Assembly (NCBI GenBank): GCA_023333565.1
Contig: JAJKFH010003504.1
Coordinates: forward strand, 4,984,005-5,048,004
Origin: Puffinus mauretanicus
Taxonomy: Eukaryota > Chordata > Aves > Procellariiformes > Procellariidae
Reading direction: 5' to 3'
Length of the DNA stretch: 64,000 bases
The position numbers and the translations under genes were made by a program. This document shows, in pieces, positions 26,276 through 38,266 of the stretch; position 1 is the stretch's first letter; each line of letters starts with the position of its first letter. The notes under the pieces were generated by a model that was not told where the DNA came from, made no database searches, and saw only the letters and a program-made list of their open reading frames with translations.

Positions 26276-29200
26276 CTACTCATCAGCCATCTTATTCTAT
26301 ATAATTAATACTACCTGTAAGAGATAAAGATTTTGTCTACTTTTTTCTTTTGCAAATATACGATACCACAAACTCTTAAAAATTAGAGTTAAATTACCCC
26401 AGCTGCAAATTTACTTATTTGTCTGGAAAACAGACTGTACCAAGCAGGTACAGTTCTTTGCTTCTAGGACCAGGTTTTGTCCCTGATGCACATCCACAGT
26501 CCTGGGAGCTCTAAGGAGAGTGGTTTGGACCCCTGCAACGCTCTCAAAGCTGCAAAAGAGCCGCTGACACTGATAGTCCAAGGCTAAGCAAAGACAATGA
26601 GGACAATTGGGTGTCCTTAACACTTCAGAAAAATAGATGAGACTGGATGAAATACTGCATGGATACACAGGGTCATCATGGTCTGGCACTGCACCTACAC
26701 TAATTAGTCCTCTAGCAATGTTAGCAATGCACTTTCCCCGTCTTTATTTGTGGTGTAATATTTGCAAAAAGAGTGTGACGTGTGAGCTGCAGAGTGGATG
26801 CAGGCCATAGAAAGGTTAAATTGGGGATGAGGGCGGGATTAAAAAAATGAAGAATATTATTTCCTTTCTTATCCTTTTTAATTTTTCCTCAAATGCTTAT
26901 TCTTGCCCCAGACTCAGCCCCAAGATGCAGCTGCCTGGGTAACCTCTACCACCATGTGCCTCAGCAAGTGAATCTTCCCTCCTGCCCCACAGTCAAACAG
27001 ATGTCAAAGCAGTCATTCAGGAGTCCACACATCTTATAGGGAAAGGGAAGCTGGGAAAGACATTGCCTGCCCAAGCAGAGAGGCAACTATGGGGGAAGAG
27101 GAAGCATTTCCAGAGTATAAGGACTTTTTGCAAATTCTGCATTTTGACTTTCCATAAAGTGTTGCCCTAATGATTTTTCATTTTATATAGCAAACTGTTA
27201 ACTTATTTCTTCTCAATAAGAAATTATTACAGGTTCAAATGCCACTACTGCCCCCAAGACATTGCTAGAGAACAAAATTAAAGTACACCATGGTACCCTC
27301 CACCAGCACCCCCCGAAGGCAGTCTCAGAACACTAAACCCATTACTAAGTAATAACTATAATGCTCTAATAAATAATATTATGGAGAATTTGGATTAGAC
27401 CGTCTACATGTCGTAGGTCTTCAATATCGTACCTAGTAAGCTAACAAACATCAACAGAATGGCTTTGTGAGGAGAGTTGGAGATGGGTGTCCCTGCAAAA
27501 AAAGGGTTCCCACAAGGATATGTCAAACACTTTTGTACTATATCTCAAGCTTCTTAATGAAGCATTCACCGTATCATAATTAAGAAAACTCATTTATACT
27601 AACCGTTACGATGAAAATGATGTTGAAAAACCCATCTAATTGAAAGTATAGTAACACTCATCAACTCAGTTCAACGCATGTGCAGAATTAAATCAAGGAC
27701 ATTAATTAATTAACACATTAAGTAAGTGGTGGTATGTTAGTTAGGGGGTTAATTTCTATATTCGGCAATCATGGCAGATTCTTACTGTTTAAGTCTCTTT
27801 AGTTAAAAGGGGACTCTATTCCCAGAACCATTTTCAATTAACACTAAGGGTTTTTTTTTTTCAAAATGCGTATATTTATCCCTGTGTTTCTCACTCAGCA
27901 AGATGCAAAGCATCAGCACAGTGCTAATGGGAAAAAGCCAATAAATGTAATAACATAGCACTGGTTTACAATTCAGCCTCGAGATATGAACATCTCTAGC
28001 TAAAGAAATTACAAAGGAATTATACAATAGTTAAAAAGTAGATATAATTTGATTATAGTAGGTAGATTAGTAGATAAAATTTGAATATACACGGGATTCC
28101 TATTAATTTCTGCTCACTTATATTGGTTTTAGCCCGGGCAACTCCATGGTATCACAACATTTAAGCTTTTCCTCGTCTACATAGTGCTTAGGACAATGGA
28201 ACCCTGCACTACAATCATAGCCCCTGGGTAATACTATAACCTAAATTATCATCATCATCATTCAGATTGAATTAAGAGGCTTGGAAAGAATATGCACCTA
28301 GGGAGGAATCTCTGGACCAGTCTTGCTTAGATCATTACTGATAGCTATAATGAGAAGGGCAGTGGAATATTTGCTTTGATGTATTCAGGGGCCTGGAAGG
28401 ACTGCACTAATAACCTGGTCAATAATCTTGATGTAGCAAAGATAAGATGATCTGAGCTGTGCTACAGGAGGGTGACTCCAAGAACGGGTGAATTTCATCC
28501 TCTCCCACACCTCTCATTTTATAATCAGATGAGATTCTCAAAAAGAATTTAAAAGAGTTTGTGGCTTACAGTTCTTTAAAAATCAAAGGGAGCTGTATTC
28601 CTGCTTAAATTAGGTTGAAACCTACTTTCCCCAAAAGCCTGAATATAAAAGAATCCATCTTTTCAAGATTATATATAAACACAATCGTCATCCCCAGGTT
28701 TAGCAGTGTTTGGGAAAATTTTGTACTTATCCACCCACACATGATCTTACTGAAGTCTGCAGAGAGTTCACCCACAGATGGATGTGACCCACCGTGTTTG
28801 TATCTAGAATGGTGGAGCAATACTAACAAACCCCAAATTTCAGTCAGATAAATCCAGCAAAAAAAACATTTGGAGGCTGCTATTTTTGTTAAGGTTTCTT
28901 CCTCTGTATTCCCCAGCGGCAATGCAATGAGCAGCTACTATATGGGCTCAACCTCCTTTGAATATTAAATTACTGAAGTTCAGAAGAATTTAATTAGTAT
29001 CTCACCTACTTACCACCTTCCAATGATGCCTCTGCTACAATTATGGCACTACATTACAAGCAATTTCAGCTTAATTGAATAACTTGAGTAAAACCTGGGT
29101 TCCAATTGCCAGAATTATCTGTATTAAGATAGTTCTAACTGAGTTAAAAAACAGAAAAGGTGAGATGATCTCTATGCATGTGGTGATACCAGGGTTATAG

Positions 29201-32200
29201 CAGATACTCTAGTTTATTCACCTCTAATATTACCATACTGTCAAAAGAAATATGTTGAAATAACATCAATGGTCTGGGTGTGAGCAGTTAAAGAATTACA
29301 AAGACAAATCAGGCTGCCAGGTAGCAAAATGTTGGCTCTAAAATATTTTCAAATATCCCCCTTATTGTTTTAACAGTTTGTGCCTCTGTCCCTCTGGCTG
29401 CATATATCTATGTGCACTTCAGTCACTGACTGCCAACCTCCGTTCTCATGGTTCCTCACACACAACTATTTGTAAAATACATTTTCCTACAAAAACCTTG
29501 TACCGGAAGCAAGAAATGAAAAAACTTTCAGAGACAGTGAGAGTGAGAGAGGAAAAAAAAAGCAATGGGACAAAGCCCGGATTGCATTTTCCTCAGGCTG
29601 TTTCTCTGCCCCATTGCATTTCATGTAGCTCCAAACTGGCTCAGATCCTCTCTGCTTTGAGATAATGAACTAGCACAGGAACTCAGCTGCTGAGTCATTC
29701 CACTTCAGCAAGAAAGTATAAGAAGAGAAAGTGTGGTGATAAAGTCAGTATATGAAAAGTTATGGAAAGCCATAAATGTACGTTTCCGATAGCTCTATAC
29801 TCCAGTTGAGTATGTGGAGTTTCTAAGTCATTCTGGTCCGGGAAACACACCTATCCTGCTTCTCTGCAGCTACACTGTAAAAAGAGTTTAATTGTGCAGC
29901 ACTCCAAATGAGGAAGATCTGGCCCTAAGCACAGACACGCACAGTCCTCCAAAGGTAAAAAGGTGGTAATTCCCAGTACGTGAAGTGCTGAAGGAGAATT
30001 CAGGAAGCAAGCTAAGTTTTCCAAAGGAATCTCAACACTTCACTTTTTAAATAGCAATAAAAGGCTGTCATACTGATGCTCTACTGCTTTGCTCAACACT
30101 TTTGTCTACTGTTCAGAAACATAAATACTGATGTGATGCTCTGCCTGGTTGATTGTTGCCTTTCTCTACACATGCAGCTCTATGTCTTTATTAGTCTTTG
30201 AGGTACAAGTGTTTAGTAGTCCTTGTGGCCAAGTTTACACTCCAAAATAGAGACAGGATTAAAATTCACTAATCCCAGTATCTTTAGGAGAGCGTAGGTA
30301 AATAACACTTTCAGAAATGGAAACCTGTCTTGGGTATTTTAACTGAGATTGCTTGAACCAGTTTTTCAGACATTCTCTGACATTACAGCCATTAGTAAAG
30401 TATAAGCAATGCAGAAACACCCTTGTCTGCACTTTACTGTACTCGTTCCCATTTGCCTTAAGTAAATATCCACATCTTCAAGATACTGAAAAAATAATGC
30501 CTTTTCAAAACAGAAGAAAAATTATGACCATAATAATTAGGAAAATAACCCAGTTTCAGCTGAAACCTCTAATTCAGTTCAGATCTGCTCAGTTTGCAGA
30601 TTTGTTGCAAAATAGTAAAGGAAACCAACTGCCTAATGACTGCTAAAGAGGAAACAGCAGCAATTTGAATGTGAAATCGGATGCAAGTTTGGTCTTCAGA
30701 AGTTGGTTGATGACATTAACACTCCTAGAGTGTTAAGTTGTTAACTTTGAGATATTTTGGCCAATTTCCAGTAATTAATATAAGCCTTTATACTCAAATG
30801 CTATGTACTGTCACTGAAAATTCTATTTCCCTGCTTGGCATTTGTTCATCTACTCGATCAAAGACACAATTTGTGTCACTGAATTCAAAGTAGAAATTTC
30901 TTTATTTGTTGAAAACACCATTACTCTTTTCAGCCTTTCCAACATCATGTTATAAATTTTAATAATTTTATAAAGTCAATTATCACATTTAATGAATTTT
31001 TTCTTTGGAAGCACAAACTTCAGCCACTAAGGGCTGATTAAATCCAATGCAGCAATCCAGGCAGATGTTTATTATAACTGTAGTGGAAGGGAGGCTTTGA
31101 AAAAATCAGCTACGTACATTTTTTTTGAGAATGCAGTCACTTTCTGCATAAGACATTTTAACATAAAAAGATAGCTTCTAGTTCTTATGCATGTAAAAGA
31201 CACGTTCTGTTCACATTTGGAAGATAACAGATGCAATTTGGTGTGCTTGAATCTGCTGGTTGAAAAAATCCATTGTATCTCTTGCGGCTCAGAGTTTCTG
31301 TAAGTCTTATAGAATAAAAGCTGCCCAGAGTGCTGCCATTTCAGTGGGCAACGGTGATCCACCGGACTTGATAATATTCAAGTGTATTTCATATTGCTTT
31401 GCTCGAGGAGAAGAAAACCCGCCTTCCAGCAGTAAGAGAAATCAACACAAACTGTTCATAAAGATCATATACGACAAAGAGGAGACAGGGAGAACCATGT
31501 CTCCTCTCAAAGCAAAATGATCAATTGTCTTGAGCAAGAAGGGCATCAATTGTTACATGTTAACTGCTACCTGGTACAAATTTGTACCTTGCTGGTGGCT
31601 CGCAGTATTAACAAGATCCATGTGTAGGTGTAGGAATAGATATAACAGAAAAGTAAGGAAGAAATACCTGAAGGAGAAATACAGGAATGGATCCTAAAAG
31701 CAATTTAGAATTCAGAAAAATTAACAAAAAAAAGGTATACCGATTAACTATGGAAAAGCAAAACAATAGCATGGGAAGGGAGAAGACAGCAAAAAGTACT
31801 GTGGGAAATCCAGTTAGTAAACAGTGCAGATCTTAAAAAAGTCACCTGAGTCATCAAGCCTGCTGACTATTTTTTGACATTTCCCCCAATTGCATCAGCT
31901 TCAACAGCAATATTGCCTTTAAAAGATTATTAGAAAGCAAGTAACATGATCTGCTGAAATAGATATGTTGAAGGCAACCAAATGGCAAAAGCATTTTCCA
32001 TTTAAAAATCTTTCTGAGAAACCTCAATTAGCTATTGATACCAATATGTTACACAACAATAATCTTTAAAAATCTTATTTAGACTAGATTCTTGAAAAGA
32101 GTTGGAAAATAATAGCCAGTTCAGTTTTTTTTCTTTTAAATGCCAAAATTCTGTTGTTTTTTACTCAGCTCCACAGTCCACAATACTATGTGACAGCAAG

Positions 32201-32689
32201 ATGAAATAAGAGCCACGACAAACAGGAGTTTAAAAAGGAAGCACTTGGAAACAAAATGTGTATTAGCTTAAGCGCTTCTTAGTCAGGCTGCCAAGATATT
32301 CTTCCATAAGGTCTGACTGAACAGATCCTGTCCTCTTCATGCTGGAGGCTACACCCATCCAGAGCTTCTGGAGCTGCAAACTTCTGCTTTGTACTTGGTT
32401 TTACACCTGATACTGAAAAAAGCCAGAACGTTTTTCGTGTGTCACATCATTGGATGTATAAACGCGTATATCTTCTACTGAGTGAGTGAATTATCAGGAT
32501 ATTCCTCAGTGAAAGGTATTATGGTAGTTTAATGCTTCATTTAAAATGTAGAGTACATTCCCAAGTGTCAGTAGTAGCTGAAGTCTGACAGAATGGCATT
32601 TCAGCTGCTGAGCTTAGGGAAACAACTGGTGTTAAACCTGTCTGACATCTCTGAGAAAAATCCCTCCTGTTACAGTCTGAGTAATAACG
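26276..32689. other. DLG2 intron sequence, no gene seen
   Basis: Non-coding AT-rich intron. The open frame 26411-26689 (minus, 92 codons) resembles no family I know and lacks splice context. Simple sequence includes a CAT repeat (about 28248-28261) and a T12 run near 27849. No young transposon was recognised in these 6.4 kb. Confidence 0.6.
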
Positions 32690-32790
32690 CCAGGGTGCTT
32701 TATTGCACTTTTCATCAGTAGGTCACAAAACACTTTGGAAAGGTGGCAAACATCATTACAGATACTTCACAAATACACTGATATTCTCCT
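32690..32790 (-). mobile_element. MIR-like ancient SINE 3' remnant
   Basis: The plus strand reads 'ttttcatcagtaggtcacaa', 'aacactttggaaaggtggca', 'acatcattacagatacttca'. This resembles the reverse complement of the MIR-type 3' half ('catcagtagatctcaaagc', 'gctttacaaaggagg', 'atcattatccccattttac', 'agatgaggaaact'). About 100 bp can be followed before similarity is lost. The orientation is sense to DLG2. Confidence 0.55.
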
Positions 32791-35700
32791 AGACTCGAAG
32801 AAAGGAACTGAGAGAACATACAAATCTTAGGTTTGTAGCATCTGGTAGTGATTCCATGGATTTATTGAATATATTTCTTTTTTTTTCAGCTGGGAAAAAA
32901 CCCTACCTTTATAATAGCACATCTCTCTCTGTTCATTTTATATTCTATGAGTATTTCATGAGCCAGTACATCAAGGAAAAAACAGCTCAATGAATTACAG
33001 GGAAGCAAGGAGTAACTAGTACTATGCAAAACATAACAGAAAGACAAGGAGAAAAAAGATTCCTGGAATCTCCCATTTTCTTGATTATAAGTGAGAGACA
33101 TGGCCAGAAATATTTGCAGACTTTTTTCAAAAAATAAGAGTCAGGAACAAGACTGTCCTTAAGGAGAAATCTACTATCTGAAAAGAATAAACGATAAAAC
33201 AGCTAATTAATACAAATGGCTAAAGCATCCAGTAGATGAAGAACAGAGAAAGTCGTCTGAAACTGAATTCAGATTAACATTTGAAAAGACCTTCAATACC
33301 TAGGAGGCCCATATAAAGTAAACAGTGTCCATAGCCTGAAAATATTTTCAGATTCCTTTGAAAATTCCTTCCTTTATTCTTCAGGCAAATCTAACAACAT
33401 ATAATGGGCTGGTAGATACTGTCAGAATTTACTTTGCTTGTGTCCAACAAAGGCCATCATTTATTTTGCCAAAAAATAAAGGATTGCAATGCCTGAGGTT
33501 TACCTTAAGTTGCTGAGATTTCTCCAATTAAATCACCCACTGACAGAAGCAATTTCATTTTGTTTCTTTTTAATTCTGTCAGAAGCTAGATAGATGACAA
33601 GATACTGTCTGCAACAACATAAATCATGTGGAAAGCCATCAGTCAGAAATCCAAGGCAAAAAATATCAAGCACACAAAACAATGGCCTTAGCTATGATGA
33701 CAAAAAACAAAAACTATTCTTTATTAGTAACTATTCTTCACTGTAACGTTCAAATTTTGCACCATTTTAGAACTTTCTTCAGAGTAAGACAGGGATTGCA
33801 AAAATGGAAGACATTCCTGCCCACATGAAACTGAGATACAAACTATTCTTCAGAATACTAATTTATAAGCTGCTTATTTCGCCTTGAAACATAATGAAAT
33901 AAAATAAAAATTCAGAGCTACTTTTGCCATTTCTCTTAGAGCAAGAACAAGCATAGGCACATTTGTGTGTTTCCTTTGTCTCTTTTTAATCCGATTGCAT
34001 TTTTATATTAAAAACCATAGATTACAGATACAGATCTATGATATATGCTTATCTGCTGTTACAGTAAGAGATAAGAGAAAAGCAGTACATGATTAAACAT
34101 GTAACAAGTGTTGTATCTTAATGAAGCAACCTACTGAATATTCAGTGGAATTCACTAATGGATACAGACTGCAGTATGGGGCTTTGCCAATAACTGCATA
34201 TTAAAAAGGAGAGGGGAAAAAAAAGACAAAAAACCCCTGACAACCCCAAACACAAAAGCTAGGAAGCTACCAGGGCAGAGATCAAAAGTATTATTATAAG
34301 ATCATTGCTACTGGGCTGAGCCGCCCTGGGGCTAAAAAATGCTTCATGCAGATTAGCTATACTTATGAAATGTAGGCAGTGTAAACAAAGAAAAGGATGC
34401 AAGATTAAATTTTAGATGGCTTGCTAATATATCCATGCATACATTAATATGTCCTCTATATAACCCCAATTAATTTTGTAACTGCAGGAGAAAACTTCAG
34501 ACTTCAGTTCCTGACACATAACAAAGCATCAGCCTCTCACAGTCCTCCACGGCTCTTAAAAGCCTCTGAAATGCGGCATCTTTGCTCTGAAGAACAGCCT
34601 GTGCTGTGGCACAGCCTCCACTGTTTGTCACACCTGAACAACAGAAATTCAAACAAATTCAGCCTTATCTTGTTCTCTTCCCTATCTGAACTTCACCTCT
34701 AACATAAGGTTCTTTCCCAGTAATAGGAATTAGGATGTTCAGCAGCTCTGGAAAAATAAATGGGGTTTCTTATCACAGTTAGATGATCCCCCCAAAAGCA
34801 CTAGGAGCTATATTTAGGCAGGAGCATCAAGCATAGTAATGCTGAAAGCTGCAGCAACCAGCTTTTCCTGTGTAAATCTGGTTCCCTGGTAGCTACAGGT
34901 ATTTACAATTACAGGAGTAGAGGACTTCCCTGCAATTGTTCATTTAAAACAGCTACGCAGGCCTGTTGAGTGTATTTTCTAATGTTGTTTTGCAGCTCTG
35001 TGCAGCAACATCTCAAGTTAATCTACAGCCCACGTGATCCACTGCAACATCATGAGAGCCTTGGAGTTTGCTATTTTCACAGTACCTGTGACCGGCGCAC
35101 GACTTAGTATTTTATATAGAATTCATTAGTTAAAAAATAGTCCCAAAACTTTTCAAATTGAGAAATGGAACTCTTGCATCTGAAAAAAAATCGATACAGA
35201 ATGTTTTGACCTTATTTATCCAAATTGTCTTTAGAATACAATTTTTATTGAAGTCAATGTTAATTCATGAAATAAATAGCTCTTACCTAATCTACATTTT
35301 TAGTCACAAAATATTACTCTTTATGACAGTTTCCTGGAAGCTCAGGCTAAGACATTTTTCACAGATTAATTAATCATCCAGGCTCATCCTCAGAACCTCT
35401 TTCCCCATCTTTGTTAATTTGTCAGAGAAGCACGGCAATCACTGTAGTGAGGTCTGACTCACCCTTGGACAAGGAAGGCTTTGGAAAATGACAAAATCTG
35501 TTTCATTAAAGACAGCAAAGGGGGCGTGCCAGATTCCAGGAGCCTTCCCAGGAACGACCTTCCTGCACCCGGGTGGGTGAAAAGAAGAAAGATAGGAGTG
35601 CAAAGGACACTTTACACACTCACCGGAAGATGGAAGTTGTGAAAGAGAGAGATCTGGCGTGGAGCAGAAACAAAACATCTTTTCCCCACTAGATACAGAG

Positions 35701-35839
35701 AATCTCAAGTAACGGTAAGATAGGGGCTTTTGCCATCATCAGGGAAAAAGAGCAAATGGAATCAGTGTGCCGCGGTGATGGCAGAAGCAAATCTCCTTCT
35801 TCTGAAAAGCAATTTGCACGAATGTCAATTCATGTGTAA
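32791..35839. other. DLG2 intron sequence, no gene seen
   Basis: Non-coding intron. The last 400 bp before the LTR are slightly GC-richer and carry an 89-codon minus-strand open frame (35439-35708). It has no recognised homology and no convincing splice context, so it is not called a gene. Confidence 0.6.
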
Positions 35840-35844
35840 CCTTA
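35840..35844 (+). repeat. 5-bp target-site duplication, left of solo LTR
   Basis: CCTTA directly precedes the TGTATTGGG start of the LTR and recurs at 36981-36985 directly after its CCACA end. A 5-bp duplication is characteristic of ERVL-type (class III) integration and of some other retroviral groups. Confidence 0.88.
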
Positions 35845-36980
35845 TGTATTGGGTTTGCGTGGCAAGGTTTTGGTAGGGGGGGACTACAGGGGTGACTTCT
35901 GTGAGAAGCTGCTAGAAGCTTCCCCTATGTCCAACAGAGCCAATGCCAGCTGGCTCCAAGACTGACCCACCGCTGGCCAAGGTCGAGCCCATAGGTCACG
36001 GTGGTAGTGCTTTTGTGATAACATATTTAAGAAGGGGGAAAAAACCTGCACAACAGCAGCCAGAGAAAGGAATGAGAATGTGTGAAAGAAACAGCCCTGC
36101 AGACACCAAGGTCAGTGAAGAAGGAGGGGAGGAGGTGCTCCAGGTGCTGGAGCAGAGATTCCCCTGCAGCCCATGATGAAGACCATGGTGAGGCAGGCTG
36201 TCCCCCTGAAGCCCATGGTGAAGACCACGGTGAGGCAGGCTGTCCCCCTGCAGCCCATGGAGGTCCATGGTGGAGCAGATATCCACCTGCAGCCCGTGGA
36301 GGACCCCACCCCGGAGCAGGTGGATGCGCCCGAAGGAGGCTATGGCCCCATGGGAAGCCCACGCTGGAGCAGGCTCCTGGCAGGACCTGTGGCCCCGTGG
36401 AGAGAGGAGCCCAAGCTGGAGCAGGTTTGCTGGCAGAACTTGTGACCCCGTGGGGGACCCACGCTGGAGCAGTTCATGAAGAACTGCAGCCCGTGGGGAG
36501 GACCCATGTTGGAGAAGTTTGTGGAGGACTGTCTCCTGTGGGAGGGACCCCACGCTGAAGCAGGGGAAGAGTGTGAGGAGTCCTTCCCCTGAGGAGGAAG
36601 GAGCGGCAGAGACAACGTGTGATGAACTGACCACAACCCCCATTCCCCATCTCTCTGTGCTGCTCTGGGGGAGGAGGTAGAGAAAATCGGGAGTGAAGTT
36701 GAGCCTGGGAAGAAGGCGCGGCGGGGGAAAGGTGTTTTTAAGATTTGGGTTTATTTCTCATTATCCTACTCTGATTTGATTGGTAATAGATTAAATTAAT
36801 TTTTTCCCGAAGTCCAGTCTGTTTTGCCCGTGACAGTAATTGGTGAATGATCTCTCCCGGTCCTCATCCCAGTCCATGAGCTTTTCATTATGTGTTTTCC
36901 CTCTCCTGTCCGGCTGAGGAGGGGACTGACAGAGCAGCTTTGGTGGGACCCTGGTGTCCAGCCAAGGTCAACCCGCCACA
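35845..36980 (+). mobile_element. Solo LTR of an endogenous retrovirus, probably ERVL-type
   Basis: A 1136-bp element opens with TGTATTGGGTTTGCGTGGCA, closes with AACCCGCCACA (TG...CA termini) and is flanked by identical CCTTA duplications. No gag, pol or env sequence and no second LTR are present. It is therefore a solo LTR left after recombination between the two LTRs of a provirus. A degraded poly(A)-signal region ('ggtaatagattaaattaat', about 36781-36799) lies towards the right end, which supports plus orientation. It resembles a long LTR family I associate with bird genomes, but I cannot name the subfamily with certainty. GC content is much higher than the surrounding intron. Open frames inside it (for example 36082-36558 plus and 35996-36643 minus) follow from the GC-rich tandem repeats and are not genes. 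It lies antisense to DLG2. Confidence 0.9.
36110..36570 (+). repeat. VNTR/minisatellite inside the solo LTR
   Basis: Two clean 42-bp units occupy 36176-36217 and 36218-36259. Each has the form RTGAAGACCAYGGTGAGGCA followed by a GGCTGTCCCCCTGMAGCCCATG ending. Diverged derivatives follow to about 36570, each with a variant of 'ctgcagcccgtgg' and 'cacgctggagcag'. Tandem expansion of this kind explains the unusual length of the LTR and its long open frames on both strands. Confidence 0.82.
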
Positions 36981-36985
36981 CCTTA
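36981..36985 (+). repeat. 5-bp target-site duplication, right of solo LTR
   Basis: CCTTA follows the LTR terminus and is identical to 35840-35844. This fixes the insertion boundaries to the base. Confidence 0.88.
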
Positions 36986-38161
36986 GCTTCGGAGACTGCT
37001 AAACAAATTAATTGCCCATTTGCTTCATGTGGAGATGGTTTTTTGCTCTCTCCACTACAAAGTCATTCCATCAGTCCTGACTTTCGATAAGCTGTCAGCC
37101 ACCCTGCTGAGCTGCAGGACAACACCCTGGGACAGAAAAAAAAAGGAGGAATATCCAGAGCGGTTCCTTACCTTCTACAAAGTGAGGCCATCAAAGAGGA
37201 GGCAACTGAAGAGGTTTCTGAACTTCCTTGTTTAAAAATATCCTAGGCTAAGATAATAACAGTAATTTACCTGGCTACTTGTTTTTGCCATTGATGCCTA
37301 CACTCAAACTTTGCATTAAATCAGGAAATGGAGATAGTAGTTGGAATAGCCTGACATTTAAAATGTTCAAACAACCAAGGAGATGCAAGACCCTTACATG
37401 GATTTTTACTTTTAAGCTTATCTAAAGAAAGTGGAATATACTTAAAACAAAAAGAAATCTAACATCACAATAATACTAATAAAGTTTATTTAGAAGCCAG
37501 AGTTATCATTCATTTAATGAACACTGATTAGCTCTATTTCTAGGAGGAAGGGAAAGAGAGGCACATTTAATTTAGAGACAGAACTTGCATGTCTAAATTT
37601 CAGGTTCGGTTGTGTTGTATTCAGATTTCCCAACACACCAGGGATTCAGAAGGCACCTGATTTCTAAGGCATTTTTACTAAATTAGCACTTTCTAAGCCA
37701 TATAAGAAAAACCTCCATAGCATGTCACTGAAGCTTTATAGGTGCAGATCAAAGGATTCTGAGCTTACTGCACCATCTAGTGCCAAAGAGGGAAAGTGCA
37801 ATAAAATTATTTTAAACCGTCTTTTCATTACATTACATACTTTGTCCTTTAACAGATTAATAAAACACAATTTCATCACTTCCGTAAGTTGCAAAGAACA
37901 TTTATCATCTCAATATGGTAACTCTCTCTTTCACAAAACTTCTGGAATGTTAGCATTTTCCCAAATGTTAATACAGCCACATAACTGAAAACTTCCTTTA
38001 AAACTTCAGTGTTTGACATTCAAAGTTGCTGAAGCTGTTGCAAATTTTATCTTCTCCACACTAATAAGCAGATCAACCTTTAACAGGAGTTTGCAGCTTT
38101 CTAAAATTAAGCGTTTATGCTTGTTATGCATATTATGATCTATTTTTAGATCATATTATTA
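36986..38161. other. DLG2 intron sequence, no gene seen
   Basis: Non-coding AT-rich DNA. At its right end, three alternating copies of an 8-mer (TATGATCT at 38134, AGATCATA at 38148, TATGATCT at 38160) abut the short CR1 fragment. The last copy overlaps the CR1 junction. Confidence 0.6.
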
Positions 38162-38266
38162 TGATCTAGTTGAAGATGTCCCTGCCCATGGCAGGGGGGT
38201 TGGACTAGATGACCTTTAAAGGTCCCTTCCAACCCATCCTATGCTATGATTCTATGATTCTATGAT
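38162..38266 (+). mobile_element. Short 3'-end fragment of a CR1 LINE
   Basis: About 105 bp of CR1 3' UTR: 'gatctagttgaagatgtccc', 'tgcccatggcaggggggttg', 'gactagatgacctttaaagg', 'tcccttccaaccc', ending in three ATTCTATGATT-type repeats (38245-38266). It belongs to the same 3'-UTR subfamily as the minus-strand fragment at 15528-15663. Its truncation point lies only a few tens of bases from that copy's. It has no coding content and lies antisense to DLG2. Confidence 0.94.

Noticed and set aside
26411..26689. 92-codon cysteine-containing minus-strand ORF as an exon
   Set aside because: No known domain, no clear acceptor/donor pair, and ordinary length for chance frames in this window.
35996..36643. 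215-codon minus-strand ORF and several overlapping plus-strand ORFs
   Set aside because: They lie wholly within the solo LTR and its 42-bp tandem repeats; repeat-driven open frames occur on both strands.
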